From Micromonospora mirobrigensis (lineage in GTDB: Bacteria; Actinomycetota; Actinomycetes; Mycobacteriales; Micromonosporaceae): DNA of 64,000 nucleotides. The notes beneath the pieces were generated by a model that saw only the letters and a program-made list of their open reading frames with translations, had not been told where the DNA came from and did no database searches. The DNA is taken from NCBI RefSeq assembly GCF_900091555.1, contig NZ_FMCX01000006.1, positions 155,116-219,115 of the forward strand. The letters run 5' to 3'. Position 1 is the first letter of the stretch. The number at the start of each line of letters is the position of its first letter. A program made the position numbers and the translations under genes. Below are positions 35,752 through 44,772 of this stretch, piece after piece.

Positions 35752-36264
35752 ATGAACGAGCTCGCGATCACCGTCATCGGCCGGGACCGGCCGGGCATCG
35801 TGGCCGACGTCGCGGAGGTGCTCGCCCGACTCGGGGCGAACCTCACCGACTCGACGATGACCCGGCTGCGGGGACACTTCGCCATGACGCTGATCTGCGT
35901 CGGACCGGCCGCCGCCGACGTCGAGGCCGCGCTGGCGCCGCTCGCCGCCGACGGCCAGCTCCTGGCGACCGTACGCGCGGTCACGCCGGACGGCGCGGCG
36001 GCGCCGAGCGGCGAGCCGTACGTCATGTCGGTGCACGGCGCGGACCGGATGGGGATCGTCGCGGCGATGACCCGGGTGCTGGCCGACGGGGGCGGCAACG
36101 TCAGCGACCTGAGCACCCGGCTGACCGGTTCGCTGTACGTGGTGGTCGCCGAGGTGGAGGTGCCGCCGGGCAGCGCGGACGAGCTGGCCGGCCGGCTGAC
36201 CCGGGCCGCCGCGGAACTGGGCGTCGGGGTGTCGCTGCGCCCGGCGGACTCGGATCTGCTGTGA
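35752..36264 (+). CDS. Tandem ACT-domain protein, GcvR-like
   Basis: A 170-residue cytoplasmic protein of two ACT domains (about residues 1-80, NELAITVIGRDRPGIVADVAEVL; about 90-165, VMSVHGADRMGIVAAMTRVL with STRLTGSLYVVVAEV). GcvR, the glycine-cleavage repressor partner, and the N-terminus of SerB share this organisation. No phosphatase domain is present. It overlaps the deformylase gene by GTGA, so the two are co-expressed; the ligand is presumably an amino acid. Confidence 0.8.
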   Translation: MNELAITVIGRDRPGIVADVAEVLARLGANLTDSTMTRLRGHFAMTLICVGPAAADVEAALAPLAADGQLLATVRAVTPDGAAAPSGEPYVMSVHGADRMGIVAAMTRVLADGGGNVSDLSTRLTGSLYVVVAEVEVPPGSADELAGRLTRAAAELGVGVSLRPADSDLL

Positions 36265-36824
36265 GCGACCCGGACTACGTGGGCCTCGGCGGTTGGACCC
36301 CGGCGGAGCTGGCCGTTCCCGGCGAGGTGCGGCCGGTGGTGACCGCCCCGGACGGGGTGCTGAGCCGACCCGGGCCGGAGGTCGACCCCACCTCGGACGA
36401 GGTGGTGCGCCTCGCCGCCGACCTGGTCGCCACGATGCGGGTGTCGCCGGGCTGTGTCGGCCTGGCCGCGCCGCAGGTGGGGGTCTCCGCGCAGGTCTTC
36501 GCGGTCGACGTCACCGGCCATCCGAAGGCGCTGACGGTGCACGGGGTCTTCGTGCTCTGCAACGCCCGGGTGGTGGAGGCGAGCCGGTGGAAGGCCGGCC
36601 GGGAGGGCTGCATGTCGGTGCCGGACCTGACCGGTGACGTGAAGCGGGCCGGCCGGCTGGTGGTCGAGGGGGCCCTGCCGGGCAGTGGCCGGCCGGTACG
36701 GCTGGTGACGGACGGCTTCGAGGCGCGGGCGTTGCAGCACGAGATCGACCACTGCGCGGGGTTGCTCTTCCTGGACCGGGTGGCGGGCGCGCACGCGGTC
36801 TACCAACGCAAGGTCTACCTGTGA
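36261..36824 (+). CDS. def: Peptide deformylase
   Basis: Removes N-formyl groups from nascent proteins. The 187-residue metalloenzyme has motif 1 CVGLAAPQVGV, motif 2 EGCMSVPD (the Cys metal ligand) and motif 3 QHEIDHCAG (HExxH type). Motif 1 normally reads GxGxAAxQ; the first Gly is Cys here. The GTG start overlaps the ACT-domain gene stop. It may be a second, diverged deformylase, since actinomycetes often encode more than one. Confidence 0.92.
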   Translation: MSDPDYVGLGGWTPAELAVPGEVRPVVTAPDGVLSRPGPEVDPTSDEVVRLAADLVATMRVSPGCVGLAAPQVGVSAQVFAVDVTGHPKALTVHGVFVLCNARVVEASRWKAGREGCMSVPDLTGDVKRAGRLVVEGALPGSGRPVRLVTDGFEARALQHEIDHCAGLLFLDRVAGAHAVYQRKVYL

Positions 36825-36959
36825 GCCGAGTGGCGCTGACTCAGGGTTGCGGTCGGTGGGGTTCGGTTGTCGTGAGTGGAGAGTCGCGCCGGTGACCCGG
36901 TCACTGTCCGGCGCGTCGCGCCCGGTGTGTGGTCGGTACGCCGCTACGGTGGGGGCATC

Positions 36960-37823
36960 ATGCGGATGACGGTCGGCCCCCTGCCACCCGCCGTTTACTG
37001 GCGGCGTCGAGCCGTCGTATTCGGAGCGGGGATTCTGTTCCTGATTGTCCTGCTCAACTCCTGCCAGGGTTCCGACCGTGGCGGGACGCCGGAGGGCCGG
37101 TCGACACCGACGGCGGGGCCCGCCGGCACGGTTTCACCGTTTCCCGATCCGAGTGGTTCGGTGCTTACGCCGCAGAGCGGCGCGCCGGGCGGCTCGGGCA
37201 ACTCCGGCGGCTCGGGTGACTCCGGCTCCGGCACCTCGGGGAACCCCGCGGGCCCGGGCGGTGGCAACACCGGGAGCAACGGCAACACCGGCGGGACCGG
37301 CGACGGCAGCGGCACGGGCACCGGCACCTCCGGCTCGGGGACGAACGGCTCCGGGACGAACGGGTCGGGGACGAACGGCGGGCAGGTCGGCCCGGGCTCC
37401 GGCGCCGCCCCGGTCGTCGACGACGGGACCTGCACGGACGCCGAGATCCTGGTGACCGCGGTGGCGGTGCCGACGGAGCTGGCGCAGGGCGGCCGGTCGG
37501 ACCTCACCCTCAAGATCAAGAACGTTTCCCAGCGTACGTGCAGCCGTGACGTCGGGGCCGACCTCCAGGAACTCTTCGTCAAGTCCGGTGCGGAGAAGGT
37601 CTGGTCCTCCGACACCTGCGGCACCGGCAAGGGTTCGGACGTGCAGTCGTTCATCCCGAACTTCGAGCGGTCCTACACGATCGGCTGGAACGGACGGGAC
37701 ACCACGCGCTGCGCGAACGGCGTGGCGGCTGGCCCGTCCGCGCCGGCCGGGACGTACCAGGTCTTCGCCCGGGTCGGGACGAAGCTCAGCGACCCGGCGA
37801 AGCTGACGGTCACGGCCAGCTGA
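36960..37823 (+). CDS. Membrane-anchored protein with Gly/Ser/Thr-rich stalk and Ig-like extracellular domain
   Basis: A 287-residue protein. One membrane helix near the N-terminus (VFGAGILFLIVLLNS, about residues 18-33) is followed by about 110 residues of Gly/Ser/Thr/Asn-rich linker with SGTNG repeats, then a compact domain (about 160-287: CTDAEILVTAVAVPTELAQGG, LKIKNVSQRTCSRDVG, APAGTYQVFARVG) that looks like a beta-sandwich with two Cys pairs. Position beside disA matches Rv3587c of M. tuberculosis. No enzymatic motif is visible. Confidence 0.75.
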   Translation: MRMTVGPLPPAVYWRRRAVVFGAGILFLIVLLNSCQGSDRGGTPEGRSTPTAGPAGTVSPFPDPSGSVLTPQSGAPGGSGNSGGSGDSGSGTSGNPAGPGGGNTGSNGNTGGTGDGSGTGTGTSGSGTNGSGTNGSGTNGGQVGPGSGAAPVVDDGTCTDAEILVTAVAVPTELAQGGRSDLTLKIKNVSQRTCSRDVGADLQELFVKSGAEKVWSSDTCGTGKGSDVQSFIPNFERSYTIGWNGRDTTRCANGVAAGPSAPAGTYQVFARVGTKLSDPAKLTVTAS

Positions 37824-37873
37824 CCGGCCGGTGCCCGCCCCGCCGACGCGGCGCGGCACCGGCGGCCCGGAAA

Positions 37874-39058
37874 TCAGACGTACCGCTCCAGGATCGACGC
37901 CTCGGCCAGCCGGGACAGCCCCTCGCGGACCCCCCGGGCCCGGGCGTCGCCGACGCCCTCGACGGCCTGGAGGTCCTCGACGGTCGCCCCGAGCAGCCGC
38001 TGGAGGCTGCCGAAGTGCACGACCAGCCGGTCGACCACCGCCGCGGGCAGCCGGGGCACCTTGGCCAGCAGCCGGAAGCCGCGGGGGCTGACCGCCGCGT
38101 CCAGCGCGTCGGAGGCCGACGGGTAACCGATCGCCTTGGCGACGGCGACCAGGTCGATCAGCTCGGTGGCGCCGAGCAGGTCCAGCTCGACGAGCGCCTC
38201 GTCCAGCGTGCGGGGCTTGCGGCCGGCGGGGAGGTAGTCCCGGATGACCAGGGTGCGGTCGGCGTCCACGCCGGCCATCAGCTCGTCGAGTTGCAGGGCG
38301 AGCAGGCGGCCGTCGGTGCCCAGCTCCACCACGTAACCGGCGATCTCGTCGGCGATCCGGCGGACCATCTCCAGCCGCTGCACCACGGCCACCGCGTCCC
38401 GCACGGTGACCAGGTCCTCGATCTCCAGCGCGGAGAGGGTGCCGGAGACCTCGTCGAGGCGGAGCTTGTAACGCTCCAGGGTGGCCAGCGCCTGGTTGGC
38501 CCGGGAGAGGATCGCCGCGGAGTCGTCGAGCACGTGACGCTGCCCGTTGACGTAGAGGCTGATGATCCGCATCGACTGGCTGACCGAGATCACCGGGTAG
38601 CCGGCCTGCCGGGCCACCCGCTCCGCGGTGCGGTGCCGGGTGCCGGACTCCTCGGTGGGGATGGACGGGTCGGGCATCAGGTGCACCGCCGCCCGCACGA
38701 TGCGGGTGCCGTCGCTGGAGAGGACGACGGCGCCGTCCATCTTGCACAGCTCACGGACCCGGGTGGCGGAGAACTCCACGTCGAGCGGGAAGCCGCCGGT
38801 GCAGATCTGCTCGACCACCTTGTCGTAGCCGAGGACGATCAGCGCCCCGGTGCGCCCGCGCAGGATCCGCTCGAGACCGTCGCGGAGCGCGGTGCCCGGC
38901 GCCATCAGCGCCAGGTTGGCGCGCAGCGGATCGCCGCTGGCGCCGCCGACGCCGCCGGTCACGCTGACGCTGATCGGACGGGCGGGCGAACCCACGGCAG
39001 CGGTGCGGGCGTGCGGCGTCGCGCCGGCAGGCTTGGTGGCATCGCGGTCGATCGGCAC
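37874..39058 (-). CDS. disA: DNA integrity scanning protein / diadenylate cyclase
   Basis: Makes c-di-AMP while scanning DNA branch points. The ~394-residue protein has the N-terminal DAC domain with DGA (KMDGAVVLSSDGTRI) and RHR (GTRHRTAERVA), a helical linker and a C-terminal helix-hairpin-helix (VEDLQAVEGVGDARARGVREGL). Two GTG codons compete: 39064, and 39058, which is six bases after a TAGACT -10 element and is chosen here. radA lies upstream with a 140-bp gap and is co-oriented. Confidence 0.95.
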   Translation of the reverse strand: MPIDRDATKPAGATPHARTAAVGSPARPISVSVTGGVGGASGDPLRANLALMAPGTALRDGLERILRGRTGALIVLGYDKVVEQICTGGFPLDVEFSATRVRELCKMDGAVVLSSDGTRIVRAAVHLMPDPSIPTEESGTRHRTAERVARQAGYPVISVSQSMRIISLYVNGQRHVLDDSAAILSRANQALATLERYKLRLDEVSGTLSALEIEDLVTVRDAVAVVQRLEMVRRIADEIAGYVVELGTDGRLLALQLDELMAGVDADRTLVIRDYLPAGRKPRTLDEALVELDLLGATELIDLVAVAKAIGYPSASDALDAAVSPRGFRLLAKVPRLPAAVVDRLVVHFGSLQRLLGATVEDLQAVEGVGDARARGVREGLSRLAEASILERYV

Positions 39059-39064
39059 CGCCAC

Positions 39065-39070
39065 AGTCTA
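39065..39070 (-). promoter_or_regulatory. Leaderless -10 element of disA
   Basis: TAGACT on the minus strand, six bases before GTG 39058. It favours that start over GTG 39064, which touches the hexamer. Confidence 0.45.
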
Positions 39071-39198
39071 CGGACTGCCCTGCGGTGGGTGCTGTCGTGG
39101 TTACTGTGATGTGTCACGATGTCCTCTCCCGCCGGCCCGGACCGGGGGCTCCGCTGTCCGTTATCGCCCGGCCGATCCGGCCAAATCGTCACAGTCGG

Positions 39199-40647
39199 TC
39201 ACTCCGCCGATGCGCGGGCGGCAGCCTGGAGCGCCGACCGGACGTCCGTGACCTCGATCACCCGCATGTTGGCCGGGGCGACCCCGGTGGTGTCCGGGGC
39301 GCAGCCGGTCGGCACCAGCGCCAGCCGGAAACCGAGCCGGGCGGCCTCCGCCAGCCGCCGGGGCACCGCGCCCACCCGGCGCACCTCCCCGGTGAGCCCG
39401 ACCTCGCCGATCGCCACCAGCTGTGGGGCGATGGCCAGGTTGAGCCCGCCCGACGCGACCGCCAGGGCGACGGCCAGGTCGGCGGCCGGCTCGACCACCC
39501 GGATGCCACCCACGGTGGCGGCGAAGACCTCCCGGTCGTGCAGGGTCAGCCGCTCGGTGCGCCGTTGGAGCACGGCCAGCACCATCGCCAGCCGGGCCCC
39601 GTCGAGCCCGGACACCGTGCGCCGGGGCGAACCGGCCACGGTCGCCCCGATCAGCGCCTGGACCTCGGTCACCAGCGCCCGGCGGCCCTCCATCGCCACC
39701 GTGACGCAGGTGCCCGGCACCGGCTCCGAGTAGCGGGTGAGGAAGAGGCCGGACGGGTCGGCCAGGCTGCTGATGCCACCCTCGTGCATCTCGAAGCAGC
39801 CGACCTCGTCGGCGGCGCCGAACCGGTTCTTGACCCCCCGGACCATCCGCAGCGACGAGTGCTTGTCGCCCTCGAAGTGCAGCACCACGTCGACCAGGTG
39901 CTCCAGCACCCGGGGGCCGGCGACCTGGCCGTCCTTGGTGACGTGACCGACCAGGACGGTGGCGATGCCGCGCTCCTTGGCCACCGAGACCAGGGCGGCG
40001 GTGACCGCGCGGACCTGGGTCACCCCGCCCGGCACCCCCTCGGTCCCGGTGGTGGAGATGGTCTGCACCGAGTCGAGCACCAGCAGCCCCGGCTTGACCG
40101 CGTCGAGGTGGCCGAGGACGGCGCTCAGGTCACTCTCGGCGGCGAGGTAGAGCTGGTCGTGCAGGGCGCCCATCCGCTCGGCCCGCAGCCGCACCTGGCT
40201 GACCGACTCCTCGCCGCTGACCACCAGTGACGGGCTGCCGGCGCCCGCAGCCCACTGTTGGGCCACGTCGAGCAGGAGCGTCGACTTGCCGACCCCGGGC
40301 TCGCCGGCGAGCAGCACCACCGCGCCCGGCACCAGGCCGCCGCCGAGCACCCGGTCGAGCTCGCTGACCCCGGTGGGTCGGGCCCGGGCCGGTGCGGCGC
40401 TGATGGTGGCGATCGGTCTGGCCGGCTCGGCGGGGAGCCGGGAGCTGACCACCTTGCCGGAGACCAGCGGACCGGTGACGGTGCACTCGACGACGGAGCC
40501 CCACTCGCCGCACTCCGGGCAGCGTCCGACCCACTTCGGCGGCTGGTGGCCGCAGGCGTCGCACTCGTAGGCCGGCCGCGGTTCGCGGGCGGTGGCCCGG
40601 CCCCGGCCGGAACCGGCGCGGGCGGGCGTGGATCGGGAGGTGGTCAC
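39199..40647 (-). CDS. radA: DNA repair protein RadA
   Basis: A branch-migration ATPase of recombination. The 482-residue protein has an N-terminal zinc finger (YECDACGHQPPKWVGRCPEC), a RecA-like ATPase with Walker A (GEPGVGKSTLLLDV), Walker B (GLLVLDSVQTI), the RadA-specific KNRFG in VRGVKNRFGAADEVG and a C-terminal Lon-protease-like domain (AIAPQLVAIGEVGLTGEVRRVG). The radA-disA neighbourhood is conserved in actinobacteria, and RadA restrains DisA activity in Bacillus. Confidence 0.96.
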   Translation of the reverse strand: MTTSRSTPARAGSGRGRATAREPRPAYECDACGHQPPKWVGRCPECGEWGSVVECTVTGPLVSGKVVSSRLPAEPARPIATISAAPARARPTGVSELDRVLGGGLVPGAVVLLAGEPGVGKSTLLLDVAQQWAAGAGSPSLVVSGEESVSQVRLRAERMGALHDQLYLAAESDLSAVLGHLDAVKPGLLVLDSVQTISTTGTEGVPGGVTQVRAVTAALVSVAKERGIATVLVGHVTKDGQVAGPRVLEHLVDVVLHFEGDKHSSLRMVRGVKNRFGAADEVGCFEMHEGGISSLADPSGLFLTRYSEPVPGTCVTVAMEGRRALVTEVQALIGATVAGSPRRTVSGLDGARLAMVLAVLQRRTERLTLHDREVFAATVGGIRVVEPAADLAVALAVASGGLNLAIAPQLVAIGEVGLTGEVRRVGAVPRRLAEAARLGFRLALVPTGCAPDTTGVAPANMRVIEVTDVRSALQAAARASAE

Positions 40648-40697
40648 CCCAGGACGCTATCCGGCCGGTACGACAGGTTCCCACTCCGAAACGGCGA

Positions 40698-40731
40698 CAC
40701 CGCCGGCGCGGTTCTCACCAGGCCGGCGGTG
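40698..40731. terminator. Hairpin between lpqE-like gene and radA
   Basis: 10-bp arms CACCGCCGGC (40698-40707) and complement (40722-40731) with a 14-base loop; further partial pairing outside. Confidence 0.5.
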
Positions 40732-40754
40732 CCGTCGAACGATTCGCGCGGTGC

Positions 40755-41567
40755 TCAGCCGCTGTGGCCCCCGCCGCCCTCGCCGCCACCCTCGGCCCCA
40801 CCCTCACGGGTGATGATCGGGGAGGCCTTGGGGCCCGGGGTCAGCGGGACGCCGACCGGGGCGCCGGTGGAGACGGTCCTGCCGTTGCCGAAGTCGAAGG
40901 TCAGGTTGATCTCCTGGCCGGAGAGCAGGGCCTCGTTCAGCCCGACCAGCTCCAGCTGGCGACCGCCGCTGGCGGGGATGAACTGGGCGTACCCGAGGGC
41001 CGGGATCTCGATCCGGGCCGGCTCGCCGGCCGGGGCGTTCGCGGAGGCCGACGGGCTCGCGGAGGCGGAGGCACTCGAGGAGGCGGAGGCGCTCGCGGAG
41101 GCGGAGGCCGACGGGCTGGCCGACGCGGACTCCACCGGGCCGACCGACTGGCTCGGCGAGGCGCTCGGGTCACTCGGGCTGGGCGACCCCGACATCGGCT
41201 CGGTCGGCGACTCGCTCGGGCTGGCCTGCGCGCCGCTCGGTGCGGAGCCGGTGAGCGCGACCTGCCGTGCGCCGTCCGTGGTGACGGTCACCGTCACCGG
41301 CTCGCGGCTGTCGTTGTAGAGCACCACGTTCAGCGGGGCGTTCGCGCCCGCCTGGTAGCCCTCGACGCCGGGGTACTGGATGTAGAGGCCGCGCACCTTG
41401 TACAGGTTGTCGGAGGTCTGGACGTTGATGCCCTGCACCGAGGGGATCTTGTTGGAGGTCTCGGCCACCTGGCCGGCCCCGCACCCGGACAGCAGCAGGC
41501 TCGCCGCCGCCGCCGTACCGGCCAGCAGCAGGGCCGCCCGCCCGGAACCCCAGATCGAGCGCGTCAC
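40755..41567 (-). CDS. lpqE: LpqE-like lipoprotein with Ser/Ala-rich linker
   Basis: A 270-residue lipoprotein (lipobox LLLSGC). After the anchor is a beta-rich segment (VRGLYIQYPGVEGYQAGANA, LNVVLYNDSREPVTVTV), then about 75 residues of Pro/Ser/Ala repeats, then a second beta-rich segment (RIEIPALGYAQFIPASGGRQLELVGL, LTFDFGNGRTV) and a Gly-rich tail. The two halves look like one copper-chaperone-like sandwich interrupted by the linker. Position next to radA matches Rv3584 (lpqE). GTG 41567 has GAGGAGG six bases upstream. Function unknown. Confidence 0.75.
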   Translation of the reverse strand: MTRSIWGSGRAALLLAGTAAAASLLLSGCGAGQVAETSNKIPSVQGINVQTSDNLYKVRGLYIQYPGVEGYQAGANAPLNVVLYNDSREPVTVTVTTDGARQVALTGSAPSGAQASPSESPTEPMSGSPSPSDPSASPSQSVGPVESASASPSASASASASASSSASASASPSASANAPAGEPARIEIPALGYAQFIPASGGRQLELVGLNEALLSGQEINLTFDFGNGRTVSTGAPVGVPLTPGPKASPIITREGGAEGGGEGGGGHSG

Positions 41568-41706
41568 GTCGGTCCTCCTCGTCACGATCCCCACCCGGAG
41601 CCACGCCGGGCGCGGTGGCCATACCCGCGCAGACCGCGCTCCAGGGTAGTTGCCGCTGATCGACCCCCGCACGGCGACCCGGCAATGCCACCTGCCCGGG
41701 TGCCGG

Positions 41707-42546
41707 TCAGACCACCCGACCGGCCGCCAGCAGCAGGGCCACGTCGATCAGGGCCACCAGCATCACCGCCCGGAACGCCGCCACCTGCCGTTCTCCGGTG
41801 CGGGCCGCCGCGCGGCCGGCGTACCAACCGACGAGCGGGACCACGACGGCCGCCGCGACGGCCGACAGGCCGGCCCACGACGGCGGCCCGGCCGGCCCCA
41901 GGACCAGGGTGGCGGTCGCCGCCAGCAGCAGCCCGGCGGCGGCCAGCCGGCTGCCCGCCGCCCCGATCCGGTGCGGCAGTCCGTGCACTCCCGTCCGGGC
42001 GTCGTCGGCCAGGTCGGGCAGCACGTTCGCGAAGTGCGCGCCGGCACCCAGGAGCGCCGCCGCCGCGACCAGCCAGCCGGGCGGCGCCGGCGCGCCGGGC
42101 AGCGCGAGCACCACGAAGGCCGGCAGCGCGCCGAACGAGACCGCGTAGGGCAGCACCGACAGCGGGGTCGACTTCAGCGGCCAGTCGTAGAGCAACGCGG
42201 CGACCAGCCCCACGGTGGCCCAGAGCGCCGCCACCGGGTTCGTCGCCAGCGCCAGCACCGGGGTGGCCAGGCCGGCCGCGACCGCGCCCAGGGCCACGGT
42301 CCGCCGCCGGACCGCACCGGCGGCGACCGGCTTGTCGGTACGCCCCACCGCGGCGTCCCGGTCCGCGTCGAGCGCGTCGTTGCTCCAGCCCACCGCGAGC
42401 TGGCTGGCCAGCACGGTGAGCACGACGGCGACGACGCCGGCCGGCCGGTGCCCGACCCCCCACGCGAGCAGCCCGGCGACCGCGGTGACCGCGACCGTCG
42501 GTTCCGGATGGCTCGCCCTGACCAGCCCTAACACCGAAGACGACAT
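41707..42546 (-). CDS. UbiA-family aromatic prenyltransferase
   Basis: A 279-residue membrane prenyltransferase with about eight or nine helices. The two Asp-rich motifs are NDALDADRD (about residue 55) and DLADDARTG (about residue 185). It should attach an isoprenoid chain to an aromatic acceptor. Next to a methyltransferase and a type III PKS, it resembles AgqD of the Actinoplanes alkyl-O-dihydrogeranyl-methoxyhydroquinone cluster. ATG 42546 is six bases after a CAGACT element. It is divergent from the methyltransferase with a 45-bp gap. Confidence 0.85.
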   Translation of the reverse strand: MSSSVLGLVRASHPEPTVAVTAVAGLLAWGVGHRPAGVVAVVLTVLASQLAVGWSNDALDADRDAAVGRTDKPVAAGAVRRRTVALGAVAAGLATPVLALATNPVAALWATVGLVAALLYDWPLKSTPLSVLPYAVSFGALPAFVVLALPGAPAPPGWLVAAAALLGAGAHFANVLPDLADDARTGVHGLPHRIGAAGSRLAAAGLLLAATATLVLGPAGPPSWAGLSAVAAAVVVPLVGWYAGRAAARTGERQVAAFRAVMLVALIDVALLLAAGRVV

Positions 42547-42591
42547 AAGGGAAGTCTGGTCGTTACCGAGGAGTCGTGCCACGCTCGGTCC

Positions 42592-43350
42592 ATGCGAGAC
42601 GCGGCCCCGGTGTCCACCCCGCCCCGGGTGCTGCCCCCCAACGACCCCCGCCAGTACGACGACCTCGCCGACGAGTGGTGGCGGCCGGACGGCGCGTTCG
42701 CCATGCTGCACTGGCTCGCGCGGGCCCGCGCCGACCTGGTCCCGCCGGCGGGCCGCCCCGACGCGCTCCTGGTCGACCTGGGCTGCGGCGCCGGCCTGCT
42801 CGCCCCGCACCTGACCGGCAAGGGCTACCGGCACGTCGGGGTGGACCTGACCCGCTCGGCGCTGGCCCAGGCCGCGGCGCACGGCGTACGGGTGGTCAAC
42901 GGCAATGCCACGGCGGTCCCGCTGGCCGACGGCTGCGCCGACGTGGTGGCCGCCGGTGAGCTGTTGGAGCACGTGCCGGACTGGCGGCGGGTGGTCGCCG
43001 AGGCGGCCCGGCTGCTGCGCCCGGGCGGCCTGCTGGTGCTGGACACCCTCAACGACACGCTGCTCAGCCGGGTGGTGGCGGTCCACATCGGTGAGCGGTT
43101 GCCGACGGTGCCCCGGGGCATCCACGATCCACGGCTCTTCGTGGACGCCGGTGAGCTGGTCGCCGAGTGCGCCCGGCACGGCATCGACCTGCGGCTCCGG
43201 GGCGTACGGCCGCAGGTGCGCGGGACGCTGGCCTGGCTGGCGCGACGGGCCCGGGGCGGCGCGGGCCCGGTCACCGGCGCCGATCCCCGGATCGTGCCGA
43301 CCTGGTCCACCGCCGTGCTCTACCAGGGTCGTGGTCGCCGGCAGGGGTAG
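42592..43350 (+). CDS. UbiG-like O-methyltransferase
   Basis: A 252-residue class I methyltransferase: RQYDDLADEWWRPDGAFAMLHWL (the UbiG-type opening), SAM motif VDLGCGAGLLAPHL, GVDLTRSALAQA, AGELLEHVPDWRRVV and LRPGGLLVLDTLNDT, then IHDPRLFV. UbiG enzymes methylate hydroxyls of prenylated quinols. Its neighbours, a UbiA prenyltransferase and a type III PKS, suggest that it methylates the polyketide-derived phenol. No SAM-binding residue is missing. Confidence 0.85.
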   Translation: MRDAAPVSTPPRVLPPNDPRQYDDLADEWWRPDGAFAMLHWLARARADLVPPAGRPDALLVDLGCGAGLLAPHLTGKGYRHVGVDLTRSALAQAAAHGVRVVNGNATAVPLADGCADVVAAGELLEHVPDWRRVVAEAARLLRPGGLLVLDTLNDTLLSRVVAVHIGERLPTVPRGIHDPRLFVDAGELVAECARHGIDLRLRGVRPQVRGTLAWLARRARGGAGPVTGADPRIVPTWSTAVLYQGRGRRQG

Positions 43351-43392
43351 CAGTCGCCGGGCAGGGTAGAGAGACGCCGAGGAGGGGGCAGG

Positions 43393-43641
43393 ATGACGGT
43401 GCACGCGCTGGAGGCGGCCCGCCGGTTGACGCCCCGGTACGCCGCGTCCGTCCACCCCGGACGTCCGCGCCGACCGGTCGGGCATCGCCGCTCTCGGCGG
43501 CGACCCGGACCGCGACGGGTCGGTACCGCGTTGGTGAGTACGGGTCCGTCCGGTACCGGGACGGGCCGGGGCGGTCGGCCCGGGTGGGCGGCCGTGGGTG
43601 CAGTGCCGATCGGGAGGTTGGGGACATGGCGGTGCCGGTGA
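43393..43641 (+). CDS. Doubtful small ORF between methyltransferase and PKS genes
   Basis: ATG 43393 has a GGAGGGGG site. The first 20 codons (MTVHALEAARRLTPRYAASV) look like protein, but the rest is Arg/Gly/Pro-rich and runs into the PKS start. It may be a frameshifted remnant or chance. Confidence 0.2.
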   Translation: MTVHALEAARRLTPRYAASVHPGRPRRPVGHRRSRRRPGPRRVGTALVSTGPSGTGTGRGGRPGWAAVGAVPIGRLGTWRCR

Positions 43642-44681
43642 TCGCGGGGTTCGGTACGGCGCAGCCGCCGGGCGCCAGGCAGGACGAGCTCTGGGACGGC
43701 TTCTTCTCGAAGCACTACTCGGGCACCACGCGTGCCCTGGCCCAGCGGATCTTCGCCAACTCCGGGGTGTCCCGGCGACAGGCGGCGGTGAACCCGCTGC
43801 TGGAGGACGTGTCGGACTGGCCGACCGAGCGCCGGATGCGGCGCTACCAGGTGGAGGCGCTGCCGCTGGGCAAGGAGGCGGTGGGCCGGGCGCTGACCGC
43901 CGCCGGCCTGGACGCCGGGGACGTGGGCCTCTTCGTGGTCTGCTCGTGCACCGGGTACGCAACCCCGGGGCTGGACATCCTGCTGGCCCGGGACCTGGGC
44001 ATGTCGCCGCAGACGCAGCGGATGTTCGTCGGGCACATGGGCTGCTACGCGGCCCTGCCGGGGCTGGGGGCGGCGAGCGACTTCGTGACCGCCCGGGGCC
44101 GTCCGGCGCTGCTGCTCTGTGCGGAGCTGACCAGCCTGCACATCCAGCCCTCGTCGGCCCGGGTGGACACCCAGCAGATCGTCTCGCACGCGCTCTTCTC
44201 CGACGCGGCGGTGGCCGTGGTGCTCGTGCCCGGTGACCGGTCCGGCGGGTACGCGGTCCGCGAGCTCACCGCGGTCACCGACACCTCGACCGCGGACCAC
44301 ATGACCTGGGAGGTGACCGACACCGGCTTCCGGATGGGCCTGTCGCCGAAGGTGCCGCAGGTGCTCTCCGCGCACGTGCGGGGGCTGGTCGACGACCTGC
44401 TGGCCCGGCACGGCAGTTCCCGGTCCGAGGTGGACGGGTGGGCGGTGCACCCGGGCGGTCCGCGGATCCTGAACGTGGTGGAGCGGGAGCTGGAGCTGCC
44501 GCCGGAGGGGCTGGCCGCGTCCCGGGCGGTGCTGGCCGAGCACGGCAACTGTTCGTCGCCGACGGTGCTGCTGATCGTGGACCGGCTGCGCCGGGCCGCC
44601 GTTCCACCGCGGCGGATCGTGATGCTGGCCTTCGGCCCGGGGCTGACCCTGTACGCGGCCCTGCTGGAACGGACCGACTGA
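43626..44681 (+). CDS. Type III polyketide synthase
   Basis: The 351-residue chalcone/alkylresorcinol synthase-type enzyme condenses acyl and malonyl-CoA units. The catalytic triad is visible: Cys in VGHMGCYAALPGL, His in GWAVHPGGPRIL and Asn in EHGNCSSPTVLL. Family stretches include FANSGVSRRQ, GLFVVCSCTGYATPG and MLAFGPGLTLYAALL. ATG 43626 has GGGAGG upstream. Lacking a plant-type CoA tunnel signature, it probably takes fatty acyl starters. The product would be a phenolic lipid modified by the adjacent methyltransferase and prenyltransferase. Confidence 0.92.
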   Translation: MAVPVIAGFGTAQPPGARQDELWDGFFSKHYSGTTRALAQRIFANSGVSRRQAAVNPLLEDVSDWPTERRMRRYQVEALPLGKEAVGRALTAAGLDAGDVGLFVVCSCTGYATPGLDILLARDLGMSPQTQRMFVGHMGCYAALPGLGAASDFVTARGRPALLLCAELTSLHIQPSSARVDTQQIVSHALFSDAAVAVVLVPGDRSGGYAVRELTAVTDTSTADHMTWEVTDTGFRMGLSPKVPQVLSAHVRGLVDDLLARHGSSRSEVDGWAVHPGGPRILNVVERELELPPEGLAASRAVLAEHGNCSSPTVLLIVDRLRRAAVPPRRIVMLAFGPGLTLYAALLERTD

Positions 44682-44760
44682 CGGCTGCGCCGGGGGAAGG
44701 GCCGGCTCACGTGGGGCGGATCGGTCGACGCGGCGGGCGGTGTCGGATGCGCCGGCCCGA

Positions 44761-44766
44761 TACGCT
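44761..44766 (+). promoter_or_regulatory. Leaderless -10 element (TACGCT)
   Basis: TACGCT followed by six bases and GTG 44773. Confidence 0.5.
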
Positions 44767-44772
44767 CGGCGC

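Noticed and set aside
43393..43641. A genuine small gene of the PKS cluster
   Set aside because: Only the first twenty codons look coding; the rest has shadow-like composition and overlaps the PKS start, so it is kept only as a doubtful entry.
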